This document shows, piece by piece, positions 44,044-52,869 of a stretch of 64,000 nt of DNA; the stretch's first letter is position 1; each line of letters begins with the position of its first letter. Made by a program: the position numbers and the translations under genes. The notes below the pieces were generated by a model, which ran no database searches, had not been told where the DNA came from, and saw nothing but the letters and a program-made list of their open reading frames with translations. This DNA is from DATCMA01 sp036563645 (lineage in GTDB: Bacteria; Actinomycetota; Actinomycetes; Mycobacteriales; Micromonosporaceae), in the NCBI GenBank assembly GCA_036563645.1, contig DATCMA010000027.1:62001-126000 (forward strand). Direction: 5' to 3'.

Positions 44044-45490
44044 TCATGGTGGGAGACGGTGGCGTGCCGAGGACCTGCTCGCACGCGAGCGCGAATTCCA
44101 GGAGAGTGCGGTCGCTACCGCGCCGGCCAATCGCTTGCAGACCGACCGGCAAGCCGTCGGCGGCCACGCCGACCGGAATCGACACCGCCGGCGCGTACGT
44201 GTACGAGGCGATGGCGTTCCAGTCGCACACCGAGTAGAAGGGACGAGTCCGGCCGTTGACCTGGATCGTGCGGTCCTGCGGCGGCTCCGAGTGATCGTGC
44301 GCCCGGGCGGTGACGTTCACCGTCGGCACGAGAATGAGATCGGTCTCGCGTTGGAGCAGCCGCTCAAGCTGCTCGCTCACTCGGATTCGCTGGTCGTGCA
44401 GCCGCAGCCAGGACCGATGGTCGAGGGTCAGGCCTTCGAGGGCGGCTCTCCGCAACGGCGACAGCGTCGGCCCCGCGGTGGCCAACTCGTCTTTCGCCGC
44501 GCGAAACGCGGCGTCGTCCACCGTCAGCCCACCGCTGGCGGTCACCAGGGCGTAAAACGACCAGAGCAGCGCCGTCAGGTCCACCGCCGGTGCCGCGTCA
44601 ACGACACGCAGTCCGGCCGCGCGCAGACGCGCGAGAGCCTGATGGAGCACCTGTTCCACGGTGGTGTCGGTGTCGAAGCCACCCATGCCGATCCAGGACA
44701 CCGCGTGGAACGCCGACAACGGGGTGGCGGGCGACGGCGACCCCCCGGTGGCTCCTTTGTCGCCACCGCGCAGGACGTCGTAGAGGACGAGCATGTCGCG
44801 CGCGGTGCGCGCCATCGGGCCGGGGACCAACATGTCCCGCGCCGAACGTTGGTCACCCGGGACGAGACCGGTGGCCGGCAGCGCGCCGAAGGTGGTCTTG
44901 AGCCCGTACACCCCACACCAGGCGGACGGCAGCCGGATCGACCCGGCGATGTCGCTGCCGAGCTCGAGAGGCGTCATTCCCGCGGCGAGCGCAGCCGCCG
45001 CTCCGCCCGAGGAGCCGCCCGGTGAGCGCGCGAGGTCCCAGGGGTTGCGCGTCACGCCGTACACCGCGTTGTAGGTCTGCGCGTCGTCGCAGTGCAGCGG
45101 GACGTTGGACTTGCCGACGAACACCGCCCCCGCGGCGCGCAGCCGCGCGACCACCGGCGCGTCGGCGGCCGGCCGGTGGTGCCGCCAGCGGGGGTCGCCG
45201 TCGGTGCTCACCAGGCCCGCGACCTCCCAACAGTCCTTAATAGTCATCGGCAGGCCGGCTAGTGGCCCCGTCGCGTCGCCGCGCACGCGGGCGGCGTCGA
45301 TCGCCTCGGCCGCCCGCAGCGCGCGCTCCGCGTCAGTCGCCACGACCGCGTTAATCTCGGGGTACGCCTGGATCCGCGCCAGGTGTGCCAGGACGAGTTC
45401 GCGGCTACTCACCTCTCGGCGGCGCAGGAGCTCCAGCTGCTCGACGGCGGGACGCGTGGTGATCTCGTCCCGATCGTTAGCACCGGCCAT
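44018..45490 (-). CDS. Amidase signature-family amidohydrolase
   Basis: A 490-aa amidase. The Ser-cisSer-Lys triad is complete: Lys in LPMTIKDCWE, the cis-Ser in RSPGGSSGGAAAALAAG, and the nucleophile Ser in LGSDIAGSIRLPS. It would hydrolyse a carboxamide; the substrate is unknown. The ATG start has no ribosome site and lies next to an AT-rich patch. It converges on the dehydrogenase operon, and its end is inside the shared terminator hairpin. Confidence 0.92.
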   Translation of the reverse strand: MAGANDRDEITTRPAVEQLELLRRREVSSRELVLAHLARIQAYPEINAVVATDAERALRAAEAIDAARVRGDATGPLAGLPMTIKDCWEVAGLVSTDGDPRWRHHRPAADAPVVARLRAAGAVFVGKSNVPLHCDDAQTYNAVYGVTRNPWDLARSPGGSSGGAAAALAAGMTPLELGSDIAGSIRLPSAWCGVYGLKTTFGALPATGLVPGDQRSARDMLVPGPMARTARDMLVLYDVLRGGDKGATGGSPSPATPLSAFHAVSWIGMGGFDTDTTVEQVLHQALARLRAAGLRVVDAAPAVDLTALLWSFYALVTASGGLTVDDAAFRAAKDELATAGPTLSPLRRAALEGLTLDHRSWLRLHDQRIRVSEQLERLLQRETDLILVPTVNVTARAHDHSEPPQDRTIQVNGRTRPFYSVCDWNAIASYTYAPAVSIPVGVAADGLPVGLQAIGRRGSDRTLLEFALACEQVLGTPPSPTMNAGRDATR

Positions 45491-45658
45491 ATTGGATAAA
45501 ACCTGTCATTCGTAATAAACCACGCTAATCAATAAATTCACGACACGAGTCAAGATTCCCGGCGCGTCCGTGCCGCGACAGCACTGCGCCGAAGGCTAGG
45601 GGCGCCGCGCGGAGGCCGTCAACGGCGGATTCCCCGAAGGGGAGGGGCCGGCGGGATC

Positions 45659-45687
45659 TTGACCCAGGTCGAGTGGCACCCTACTCT
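45659..45687 (+). promoter_or_regulatory. Promoter TTGACC-N17-TACTCT for ABC transporter operon
   Basis: The -35 box TTGACC (45659-45664) and -10 box TACTCT (45682-45687) are separated by 17 bp, the sigma-70-type optimum. Transcription should begin near 45694, at the left end of the palindrome. Confidence 0.7.
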
Positions 45688-45693
45688 CCATCC

Positions 45694-45706
45694 GAAACGC
45701 TGTTTC
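45694..45706. promoter_or_regulatory. Palindromic operator GAAACGCTGTTTC at the transcription start
   Basis: A perfect inverted repeat with 5-bp arms and a 3-bp centre begins six bp after the -10 box, covering about +1 to +13. A bound repressor would block initiation. Related sites occur at 61622 and 60047. Confidence 0.6.
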
Positions 45707-45763
45707 ATTTCAGACCGCAGCGCCTATCCGCCGTGATCGGCCGCGCGCGGGAGGAAGGACGTC

Positions 45764-46729
45764 ATGGCGCGATTAATCGCCACTCGGGCGATCTTCGCCA
45801 TCCCCGTGCTGTTCCTGATCTCCGCGATCTCCTTCGGAATGTTGCGGGCCGCCCCCGGCGACCACGCCGTTCTCCAGGCGGGGGCCGGTGCCAGTCAGGA
45901 AGCGATCGAGGCGACCAGGGAAAGGCTGGGCCTCAATGACAGTCTGGTCGAGCAATACTTCCGGTGGCTCGGCCAGGTGCTGCACGGCGATCTCGGCACG
46001 TCGTACACCTCCGGTTTGCCGGTCACGGAACTCATCGGCGCGCGGCTGCCCGCCACGATCCAGTTGAGCGTGTTCGCGCTGGTGCTCATCATCGGCATCG
46101 GCGTGCCGCTCGGGGTGACCTCGGCGCTTCGGCGCAATCGCCCGTACGACCAAGTGGTGCGGGTGTTCTCCCTGATCGGAATTTCCCTTCCGAATTTCGT
46201 CGTCGGCGTCCTGCTGATCCTCGTGTTCGGCTGGTGGATGACGGGGGTGCTCCCGTTCCAGGGATTCGTCTCCCTCAGCGAGAACGCGTGGGAAAGCATC
46301 CGGCATTCGCTCCTGCCCGCCATCGCGCTGGCGATTCCCGAAATCGGCTTGGTGGCCCGGCTGACCCGGTCGAGCATGCTGGAGGTGCTGGGCCAGGAGT
46401 ACATTTCCTCGGCGCGCGCGCTGGGGATCTCCGAACGGACGGTGATCTGGAAGGACGCGCTGCGCAACGCCCTCATGCCGGTCGTCACCATCATCGGTGT
46501 CATCACCGGCTTCCTGCTCGGCGGATCGGTGGTCGTCGAAAACGTCTTCGGCATCCCCGGTGTCGGGCGCCTGCTCATCGAGTCCTTCGCTACTCGAGAC
46601 TACCCCGTGACGATCGGCGTGATGATGTTTATCGCCGCCGTATTCGTCATAACCAATTTGGTGGTGGACGTGCTGTACGGCGTCATCAATCCCCGAATTC
46701 GCCTCGCGCGGGGAAGGGGTGGCAAGTGA
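45764..46729 (+). CDS. ABC transporter permease, DppB/OppB type
   Basis: A 321-aa inner-membrane permease of the peptide/opine/nickel family. The N-terminal helix and PGDHAVLQAGAGAS segment are typical of DppB. Several further helices follow, and the EAA-loop region reads EYISSARALGISERTVIWKDALRNALMPV. It pairs with the DppC-type permease whose start overlaps its stop (GTGA). GAGGAAGG lies upstream of the ATG. First gene of the transporter operon. Confidence 0.93.
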   Translation: MARLIATRAIFAIPVLFLISAISFGMLRAAPGDHAVLQAGAGASQEAIEATRERLGLNDSLVEQYFRWLGQVLHGDLGTSYTSGLPVTELIGARLPATIQLSVFALVLIIGIGVPLGVTSALRRNRPYDQVVRVFSLIGISLPNFVVGVLLILVFGWWMTGVLPFQGFVSLSENAWESIRHSLLPAIALAIPEIGLVARLTRSSMLEVLGQEYISSARALGISERTVIWKDALRNALMPVVTIIGVITGFLLGGSVVVENVFGIPGVGRLLIESFATRDYPVTIGVMMFIAAVFVITNLVVDVLYGVINPRIRLARGRGGK

Positions 46730-47712
46730 CCGACGCGAACCCTCGTCCGGCCGAGGTGGACCTCCCCCTCGACGAGGACGAAATCGACCTGCCGCGCCGC
46801 AACGGACTGCGGGATTTACTCGAGCGGTTGACGAGCACGTGGATGTCCCGAATCAGTCTCGCGGTGCTGGTCCTCTTTCTCCTCATGGCCATCGTCGGAC
46901 CGATGGTGGCGCCGTACGATCCGGCGGCCATGGGCCGAGACGTCTTGCAAGGGCCCAGCCTTCAGCACTGGATGGGAACCGACGATTTTGGCCGCGACGT
47001 GTTCAGCCGATTCTTGGAGGGCACTCGCGTCTCCATCTTCGTCGGTCTCGCCGCGGTGGCCATCGCCTGTTTCCTGGGCACGATCGCGGGAATGACCGCG
47101 GGATTCACCGCCGGCCGGATCTGGGACGGCTTGATCATGCGCGGGATGGACATCATCCTGGCCTTCCCGCTGCTCGTGCTCGTTCCCGTTCTCACTGGCG
47201 TTTTCGGTAAGTCGGGAATCACCATCGGGCCAATCCACCTGTCCACGATTCCCTTGATGACACTGGCGATCGCGCTGGTGTTCGTCCCGATCTTCGCCCG
47301 GGTGGCGCGGTCCAGCGTGCTCGCGGAGATGGAAGAGGAGTACATCGTCGCGGCCCGGACCTTCGGCGCCCGCCGCCGGCACATTCTGATCAACAACATC
47401 CTGCCGAACATCGCAGCCCCCTTGGTCGTCCAGGCGGCGTTCGCCTTCGGTAGTGCCGTCGTCGTGGAGGCCGCGGTCTCCTTCCTCGGCCTTGGGGTGC
47501 AGCCGCCGCACGCGAGCTGGGGAACCCTCCTGGCCGACGGGCGGACCTACCTCACCCTCGGCTGCTGGTGGTTGGTGGTCTTCCCCGCGCTCGCCCTCGC
47601 CCTGGCCGTCCTCGCGTTCAACTTGCTCGGGGATGACCTGCGCGACCACCTCGACCCACGCGTGCGCTCCTCGGTTCGGAAGATTTCGCGATCGGAGCTG
47701 ACCAAGCCGTGA
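46726..47712 (+). CDS. ABC transporter permease, DppC/OppC type
   Basis: A 328-aa permease. A charged N-terminal tail precedes the first helix (RISLAVLVLFLLMAIVGPMV), followed by the DppC hallmark HWMGTDDFGRDVFSRFLEGTR. The EAA loop is EYIVAARTFGARRRHILINNILPN, and SFLGLGVQPPHASWGTLLADGR is near the end. It forms a heterodimeric channel with the preceding permease. It overlaps both neighbours by four bases. Confidence 0.94.
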   Translation: MTDANPRPAEVDLPLDEDEIDLPRRNGLRDLLERLTSTWMSRISLAVLVLFLLMAIVGPMVAPYDPAAMGRDVLQGPSLQHWMGTDDFGRDVFSRFLEGTRVSIFVGLAAVAIACFLGTIAGMTAGFTAGRIWDGLIMRGMDIILAFPLLVLVPVLTGVFGKSGITIGPIHLSTIPLMTLAIALVFVPIFARVARSSVLAEMEEEYIVAARTFGARRRHILINNILPNIAAPLVVQAAFAFGSAVVVEAAVSFLGLGVQPPHASWGTLLADGRTYLTLGCWWLVVFPALALALAVLAFNLLGDDLRDHLDPRVRSSVRKISRSELTKP

Positions 47713-48758
47713 ACGAACGAATGGCGACACCGGGCAGCCACCCGAGACCACTGGCGTTGCGGGTCGAGAACCTCCGGACGGTCTACCGCACCGGAGACCG
47801 GGAGATCTCCGTGGTCCGGGGCGTCTCCTTCGACGTCTACGCCGGAGAGATCGTCGGTCTGGTCGGGGAGAGCGGCTCGGGCAAGAGCACGGTCCTCAAG
47901 TCCGTGCTGGACCTCATCGGCGAGCGCGGCGAGACCCACGCCGACGTCTTGGAGATCGCCGGCCGAGACGTGCGGTCGCTGCCGCGCGAGGAGTACCGGC
48001 GCCTGCGGGGCATCGAGATGTCGCTCGTCTCGCAGGATCCGATCAACGCGTTCAATCCCGCGTGGACGATCGGCAGTCAGCTCCGTCGCTTCCTCAAGCG
48101 CCTCGCGCCGGACAAGAGCCGCAAAGAGCTCGACGCCTGGGCGTTGGAGCTCCTCAAGGGCGTCGGGATCGACGGCCGCGGGAAGCTTTCGTCCTATCCG
48201 TTCCAGTTCAGTCAGGGCCAGCTCCAGCGGATCATGATCGCGCTCGCCTGCGCGAGCGACCGGCTCAAGGTGCTCTTCGCCGATGAGCCCACCACCAGCC
48301 TCGACGTGACGATCGAGGCACAGGTGCTCCAGCTCATCCGCCGGCTGCGCGACGAACGCGGCATGGCCGTCGTCCTGGTGACGCACAACCTGTCGGTCGT
48401 CGCGGAGATCTGCGACCGCGTGATGGTCATGTACGCCGGACGGATCGTGGAGGAGGCCCCGGTCCGGGACCTCTTCCGGAACCCCCAACACCCCTACACC
48501 CGGCAACTGCTCAAAGCGATCCCGTCCTTCCCGCGCAACGGGAAGCGGTTGGAGACCATGCCCGGGCGGGTACCGGACCTCTCGGTGGACGTCCCGGGCT
48601 GCGCGTTCGCGCCACGGTGCCGGGACCGCATCAGTGACCTCTGTGAACACACTCGGCCGGTCATGCCCCCCGCTGCCGAGCCCGGCGCGGCCCGGGCCGC
48701 CTGTCACCTGGTCACGTCATCCGCGCCCACGGGCGGCGCGCAAAGGAGGCCGGCATGA
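47709..48758 (+). CDS. ABC transporter ATPase, DppD type
   Basis: A 349-aa ATPase. Walker A is GESGSGKST, Walker B LFADEPTTSLD, and the signature is FSQGQLQRIMIALA rather than LSGGQ. The His switch lies in VVLVTHNLS. The C-terminal oligopeptide-transporter extension carries cysteines (GCAFAPRCRDRISDLC) that in related proteins bind an iron-sulfur cluster. GTG start overlapping the previous stop. Confidence 0.93.
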   Translation: MNERMATPGSHPRPLALRVENLRTVYRTGDREISVVRGVSFDVYAGEIVGLVGESGSGKSTVLKSVLDLIGERGETHADVLEIAGRDVRSLPREEYRRLRGIEMSLVSQDPINAFNPAWTIGSQLRRFLKRLAPDKSRKELDAWALELLKGVGIDGRGKLSSYPFQFSQGQLQRIMIALACASDRLKVLFADEPTTSLDVTIEAQVLQLIRRLRDERGMAVVLVTHNLSVVAEICDRVMVMYAGRIVEEAPVRDLFRNPQHPYTRQLLKAIPSFPRNGKRLETMPGRVPDLSVDVPGCAFAPRCRDRISDLCEHTRPVMPPAAEPGAARAACHLVTSSAPTGGAQRRPA

Positions 48759-49768
48759 ATGACGTGAAGCCTCTCCTCCGCATCGAAGACCTGCGGGTGC
48801 ACTTCCCGATCGGTGGTCTGCGGCTGTCCCGGCAGCGGCCCGTGGTCCACGCCCTCGACGGGGTCAGCCTCACCGTGGGTCGAGGCGAGACCGTGGGGCT
48901 GATCGGCGAAAGCGGCTCCGGCAAGAGCACCCTGTCGCGGACCATCATGGGCGTCTACCGGCCGACGGCGGGTCGCGTCCTGTTCGACGGCGTCGACGTC
49001 CACCGGGCCAAGGGCAAGGCCGCGCGGGATATCCGGCGGCGCATGCAGATGGTCTTCCAGAACCCCTACTCGTCGGTGAACCGGCGCTACACCGTCACCC
49101 AGATCATCCAAGAGCCAATGAAGGTGCAGCGGCTGGGCAGCCCGGCGGAGCGGCAGCGGCGCACCTACGAACTGCTGGACATGGTCGGCCTGTCGCGCAA
49201 GCTCGCGGGTCGCTACCCCCACGAGCTCAGTGGCGGGCAGCTCCAGCGCGTCGGCATCGCCCGCGCGCTGAGCACCAATCCGGACTTCCTCATTGCCGAC
49301 GAGCCCACCGCCGCGCTCGACGTGAGCGTCCGGGCCCAGGTGATGAACCTCCTCATCGACCTCAAGCAGGAGCTCAACCTGTCGTTGCTGTTCATCAGCC
49401 ACGACCTCGCCTCCGTCTCCTACATCGCCGACCGGGTCGCGGTGCTCTACCTCGGTCGGCTGGTCGAATGCGCCGATACCGAGACGCTCGAGCACCGTCC
49501 GCTGCACCCGTACACCCAAGCGCTGTTGGAGGCGGTGCCGCGCCCCGATCCGGAAGCCGCTCGCCCGTACCGGGCTCCGATTGGCGAAATCCCCTCGCCG
49601 GTGAACCCACCCTCCGGCTGCTACTACCACCCCCGCTGCCCGCTGGCTGAACAGCGGTGCCGCACGGAATACCCGGTGATCTCCACGTTGTCCGGTGGCC
49701 GGCTCCTCGCCTGCCACGTCCGCACCCGAGACCAGCTCCCCACGGGTGCGCCCGAGTCAGTCGCCTGA
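48755..49768 (+). CDS. ABC transporter ATPase, DppF type
   Basis: A 337-aa ATPase with Walker A GESGSGKST, canonical signature ELSGGQLQRVGIARAL, Walker B FLIADEPTAALD and the switch His in LFISHDLASV. The C-terminal Cys region is GCYYHPRCPLAEQRC. It forms the ATPase pair with the previous protein; together the two have one canonical and one altered signature motif. It overlaps the previous gene as ATGA. Confidence 0.94.
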   Translation: MNDVKPLLRIEDLRVHFPIGGLRLSRQRPVVHALDGVSLTVGRGETVGLIGESGSGKSTLSRTIMGVYRPTAGRVLFDGVDVHRAKGKAARDIRRRMQMVFQNPYSSVNRRYTVTQIIQEPMKVQRLGSPAERQRRTYELLDMVGLSRKLAGRYPHELSGGQLQRVGIARALSTNPDFLIADEPTAALDVSVRAQVMNLLIDLKQELNLSLLFISHDLASVSYIADRVAVLYLGRLVECADTETLEHRPLHPYTQALLEAVPRPDPEAARPYRAPIGEIPSPVNPPSGCYYHPRCPLAEQRCRTEYPVISTLSGGRLLACHVRTRDQLPTGAPESVA

Positions 49769-49825
49769 GCGCTGGCGACGGCCCATTCCCCCTTCCACCC
49801 GCCCGGACGCCGGGCTGAGAGAGCG

Positions 49826-50545
49826 ATGGCGATGGCGACGTTTCGGCACGGCCTGATCGAGTACCGCGGCGACCGCGGCCTGCGCGGTCAGGAGCGGTGG
49901 TCGGTCAGCATCGACGACGACGGGACGAAGACCCTATCGGCGCACTGCCGCATCACCGACACCCGCCTCGAGCGGTGGGTGCTGCACAGCGTCGACGCGC
50001 GCATGCGGCCGCTGCGCTCGTTCGTCAGTCAGCGGCACCAGGGTCAGTTCCTCGGGGAAGGCCGCTTCTGGTTCGAGCCGGGCCTGCTCTCCGGCCACAG
50101 CCACACCCGCGCCGGACTCCTGAGCCAGCAGCTGCGCATCGACGGCGATCTTGACTTCTTCGTCCCGCACGCGGTCGCCGCCGACGCGTGGATTACGCCG
50201 GCGTGCCCCCGCCACGGCGACTGGCACCCCGTACGCCACGGCTACGCGTCGTCGCTGCTCGCCGATGGCTCCACCGGCCCGCTCATCGAACATCACCCGA
50301 ACCTCCGGATCCGGTTCGTCGGCCACGAAACGGTCCGCGTCCCCGCCGGCGAGTTCGCCACGTCGCACTTCGTCGTGAGCGTCCAGCCGGGGATCGTCGA
50401 GCACCTGTGGGTCACCGATGACGACTTCGTCACGCTCGTCCAGCTGCGCTCCGACCGTCTCGCGACGACCTATGTCCTCGCCGAACTGGTGGAGGACGAG
50501 GGGTGGCCGTCACCCCCGACCACCCACGAGCACCCGACCCCCTGA
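49826..50545 (+). CDS. Unrecognised 239-aa protein within the transporter operon
   Basis: No family recognised with confidence. The sequence is rich in short strands with basic and aromatic residues (RGQERWSVSIDDDGTKTLSAHC, ARMRPLRSFVSQRHQGQFLG). It ends with ETVRVPAGEFATSHFVVSV and LWVTDDDFVTLVQLRSD, a pattern like DUF3108-type beta-barrel proteins. There is no signal peptide or membrane helix. Its place between the ATPases and the binding-protein gene suggests a role tied to the transported substrate, perhaps ligand binding or modification. ATG start after a GAGAG; a second ATG lies two codons on. Confidence 0.6.
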   Translation: MAMATFRHGLIEYRGDRGLRGQERWSVSIDDDGTKTLSAHCRITDTRLERWVLHSVDARMRPLRSFVSQRHQGQFLGEGRFWFEPGLLSGHSHTRAGLLSQQLRIDGDLDFFVPHAVAADAWITPACPRHGDWHPVRHGYASSLLADGSTGPLIEHHPNLRIRFVGHETVRVPAGEFATSHFVVSVQPGIVEHLWVTDDDFVTLVQLRSDRLATTYVLAELVEDEGWPSPPTTHEHPTP

Positions 50546-50570
50546 AGAAGAAAGAAAAGAGGAGAAATCC

Positions 50571-52154
50571 ATGGGCATGTTGCGTCGCTCAGGCCGAGGC
50601 CTGAGGGCGGCCGCCGCGGCCGTGGCGCTCGCCGCGGCGGTGTCCGCCTGTGGCTCGAACTCGAGCAGCGGCGATGGTGACGATGCCGCGACCACTCCCC
50701 GCCGGGGCGGCACCATCACCATCGACTGGGTCTCGAACCCCACGAGCCTCGACCCATTGAAGTACAACGTCTTCGGCTCCTTCAATGTCTACTCCCTCAT
50801 CTACAGCACCCTCTACCGCTGGGATGAGGACGGCAACCTCCACCCGGAGCTGGCCAGCGACCAGCCGAAGGTGAGCGAGGACGGGCTGACGTACACCATT
50901 CCCCTGCGGAATGACGTGACGTGGCACGACGGCTCCCGCTTCACCTCCAAGGACGTCGCGCACACCATCAACGCCGTCATCAACCCCAAGAACGGCGCCA
51001 CGTGGTACGCCGCGCTGTCGCCCATCAAGGAGGTGAAGACGCCGGACGACACCACGGTGGAGCTCACCCTGTCGCGGCCGCACTCGGTGCTGCAGGGCAT
51101 GCTCGCCCAGGTCCCGATCATCAGCTCGTCCAAGCCGTACGTGCCGGACGAGACGTGGGCGAGCACCGCGATGGGCACGGGCCCGTTCAAGTTCGTCCGC
51201 TGGGACCAGGGCTCGCAGGTCATCCTTGAGCGCAACGAGAACTACTTCATCAAGGACCTGCCCTACGTCGACCGCGTTGTCATGCGGATCGTCAAGGAGG
51301 ACGCCGCCCGCATCGCGAACATCTCCGGCGGCAACTCCGACGTCATGCCGATGGTCCCGTTCAACCAGATCGAGACCCTCAAGGCCCGTGGCGTGAACGT
51401 GACGATCACGCCGAAGTCGGCCCTGATGCCGACGCTCTTCCCGTCGCAGAAGAAGAGCCGGCCGACGTCGAACGCGCACTTCCGCAAGGCGATCGCCCTG
51501 GCGATCGACCGTGGCCAGATCGCCGAGGTCGTGTTCAAGGGGGCCGCGACGCCCGCGTCGACCCTCATGGCGAGCGGCACGCAGTACTGGAACGAGCAGC
51601 TGGGCACGGCCTACGGCGACAAGCCGAACCTCGAGCAGGCCAAGGCGGAGATGGAGGCCGCGGGGGTCAAGCCCGGCACCAAGATCGAGCTGGTGACCCG
51701 TAACGAGCCCACCGCCACCGCGGTCGGCACCATCATCCAGTCGAACCTCAAGGAACTCGGCCTGGACGTCCAGCTGTCCCCGGAGGAGGCGGCTAGCTAC
51801 CTGCCCAAGCTCCTCTCCGGTGACTTCGACCTGATGCTGCTGGACATCGAGGGCGGCATCACCTCCGGGTTCACGCCCATGTACATGTACGCCGCGCTGC
51901 ACAGCAGCTCGCACTCCAACTACATCAAGTTCACCGACCCGAAGATGGACGAGCTGCTCGTCAACGCGATGAGCGACCCCAAGGACCCCGAGGCCGCGTG
52001 GCGGGCCGTGCAGGAGTACGAGCTCGAGGTGGTGCCGTACATCGCCACGGTCACCGCGCGCTACGTGGAGGCCAACTCGAAGCGGCTGAAGGGGTACACC
52101 CCGTCCTCCCTGTTCAGCCTCCGGAACCTGGACCGCGCCTGGATCGCTGAGTAA
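50571..52154 (+). CDS. ABC transporter substrate-binding lipoprotein, family 5
   Basis: A 527-aa lipoprotein: an N-terminal signal ending AAAVSAC (lipobox, Cys about residue 24), a Gly/Ser/Asp linker, then the SBP_bac_5 domain. Landmarks are RRGGTITIDWVSNPTSLDP, LYRWDEDGNLHPELAS, VTWHDGSRFTSKDVAHTI, GTGPFKFVRWDQGSQ and FRKAIALAIDRGQI. It would capture a peptide-like or other organic ligand outside the membrane for the permease pair. AGAGGAG lies six bases before the ATG. A strong terminator follows. Confidence 0.95.
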   Translation: MGMLRRSGRGLRAAAAAVALAAAVSACGSNSSSGDGDDAATTPRRGGTITIDWVSNPTSLDPLKYNVFGSFNVYSLIYSTLYRWDEDGNLHPELASDQPKVSEDGLTYTIPLRNDVTWHDGSRFTSKDVAHTINAVINPKNGATWYAALSPIKEVKTPDDTTVELTLSRPHSVLQGMLAQVPIISSSKPYVPDETWASTAMGTGPFKFVRWDQGSQVILERNENYFIKDLPYVDRVVMRIVKEDAARIANISGGNSDVMPMVPFNQIETLKARGVNVTITPKSALMPTLFPSQKKSRPTSNAHFRKAIALAIDRGQIAEVVFKGAATPASTLMASGTQYWNEQLGTAYGDKPNLEQAKAEMEAAGVKPGTKIELVTRNEPTATAVGTIIQSNLKELGLDVQLSPEEAASYLPKLLSGDFDLMLLDIEGGITSGFTPMYMYAALHSSSHSNYIKFTDPKMDELLVNAMSDPKDPEAAWRAVQEYELEVVPYIATVTARYVEANSKRLKGYTPSSLFSLRNLDRAWIAE

Positions 52155-52181
52155 CACGGTCGAGGCCAGTCCACCCGCGAC

Positions 52182-52216
52182 AGCCGGTCCTGCGGGGTCT
52201 CCCCGCAGGACCGGCT
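52182..52216 (+). terminator. Strong hairpin terminator of the ABC operon
   Basis: Perfect 16-bp arms (52182-52197 and 52201-52216, AGCCGGTCCTGCGGGG) with a 3-nt loop, followed by CTTA, 28 bases after the binding-protein stop. Confidence 0.8.
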
Positions 52217-52313
52217 CTTACCAGGCACACCGCATCGCCGTCCACCACCCGTCTCCGTGCCACTCCCCCATTGACCTCGATCACCATCGCTCACGACCAG
52301 ATCGGAGAACAGC

Positions 52314-52763
52314 ATGATCGGCTCGACGACGCGCACCCCCTTGGAGACCGCTAGCTTCATGCTCGATTCGCTGAAGGAGCGCAACCTCGACGGGGTGCTC
52401 GACTGCTTCGACAAGTCGCCCGACGTGTTCATCTACCCGGAAGGCCCACGGTGGACCAACAAGGGCGGCGAGCGTATCCACAAGGGATGGCGGGACTACT
52501 TCCAAGCCCCCATTCGGCTGCTGAACTGGCAGTGGACCGAAGGGCCGGAGGTCTTCGAGGGCGCTGACCTGGCGCTGGTCTGCGGTGTCATCCAGTACGA
52601 GTTCGAAGGGGCGGGTCAGCCGCGCCCGCTGCGCATGCGGATGACCTGGGGACTGCGCCGCGGCGCCGACGGTGTCTGGCGGATCATCCACGAGCACGGC
52701 TCGCAGCCGCTGCCGGACCCGTACGGCACCGGTGACTGGCTGCGCCCGGACACCAACGCCTGA
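52314..52763 (+). CDS. NTF2/SnoaL-like protein
   Basis: A 149-aa cone-fold protein. The initial helix and strand TASFMLDSLKERNLDGVLDCF are followed by DVFIYPEGPRWTNKGGERIHKGW, ALVCGVIQYEFEG and the C-terminal strands RMRMTWGLRRGADGVWRIIHEHGS. The fold covers ketosteroid isomerases, SnoaL cyclases and SgcJ-like proteins. It may bind or isomerise a pathway intermediate. It stands alone between two terminators and converges on the flavoprotein gene. Confidence 0.85.
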   Translation: MIGSTTRTPLETASFMLDSLKERNLDGVLDCFDKSPDVFIYPEGPRWTNKGGERIHKGWRDYFQAPIRLLNWQWTEGPEVFEGADLALVCGVIQYEFEGAGQPRPLRMRMTWGLRRGADGVWRIIHEHGSQPLPDPYGTGDWLRPDTNA

Positions 52764-52804
52764 GGGAGGTCACCGCGCCAGACCTGACGGGGCGCGCACA
52801 GAGC

Positions 52805-52837
52805 ACTGGGCCGACCGGATTCTCCGGTCGGCCCAGT
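52805..52837. terminator. Bidirectional hairpin terminator
   Basis: Perfect 15-bp arms (52805-52819 and 52823-52837, ACTGGGCCGACCGGA) with a 3-nt loop, between the converging NTF2-like and flavoprotein genes. Confidence 0.8.
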
Positions 52838-52869
52838 TCCCTATCTCCCCCTCACGGTCGCGACGCGGC

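Larger units (their letters stand above)
45491..45763. other. Divergent regulatory region between amidase and ABC operon
   Basis: The left 65 bp are AT-rich and probably hold the amidase promoter. The middle is GC-rich with short dyads. The right part contains the promoter and palindromic operator listed separately. No gene is seen. Confidence 0.5.
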
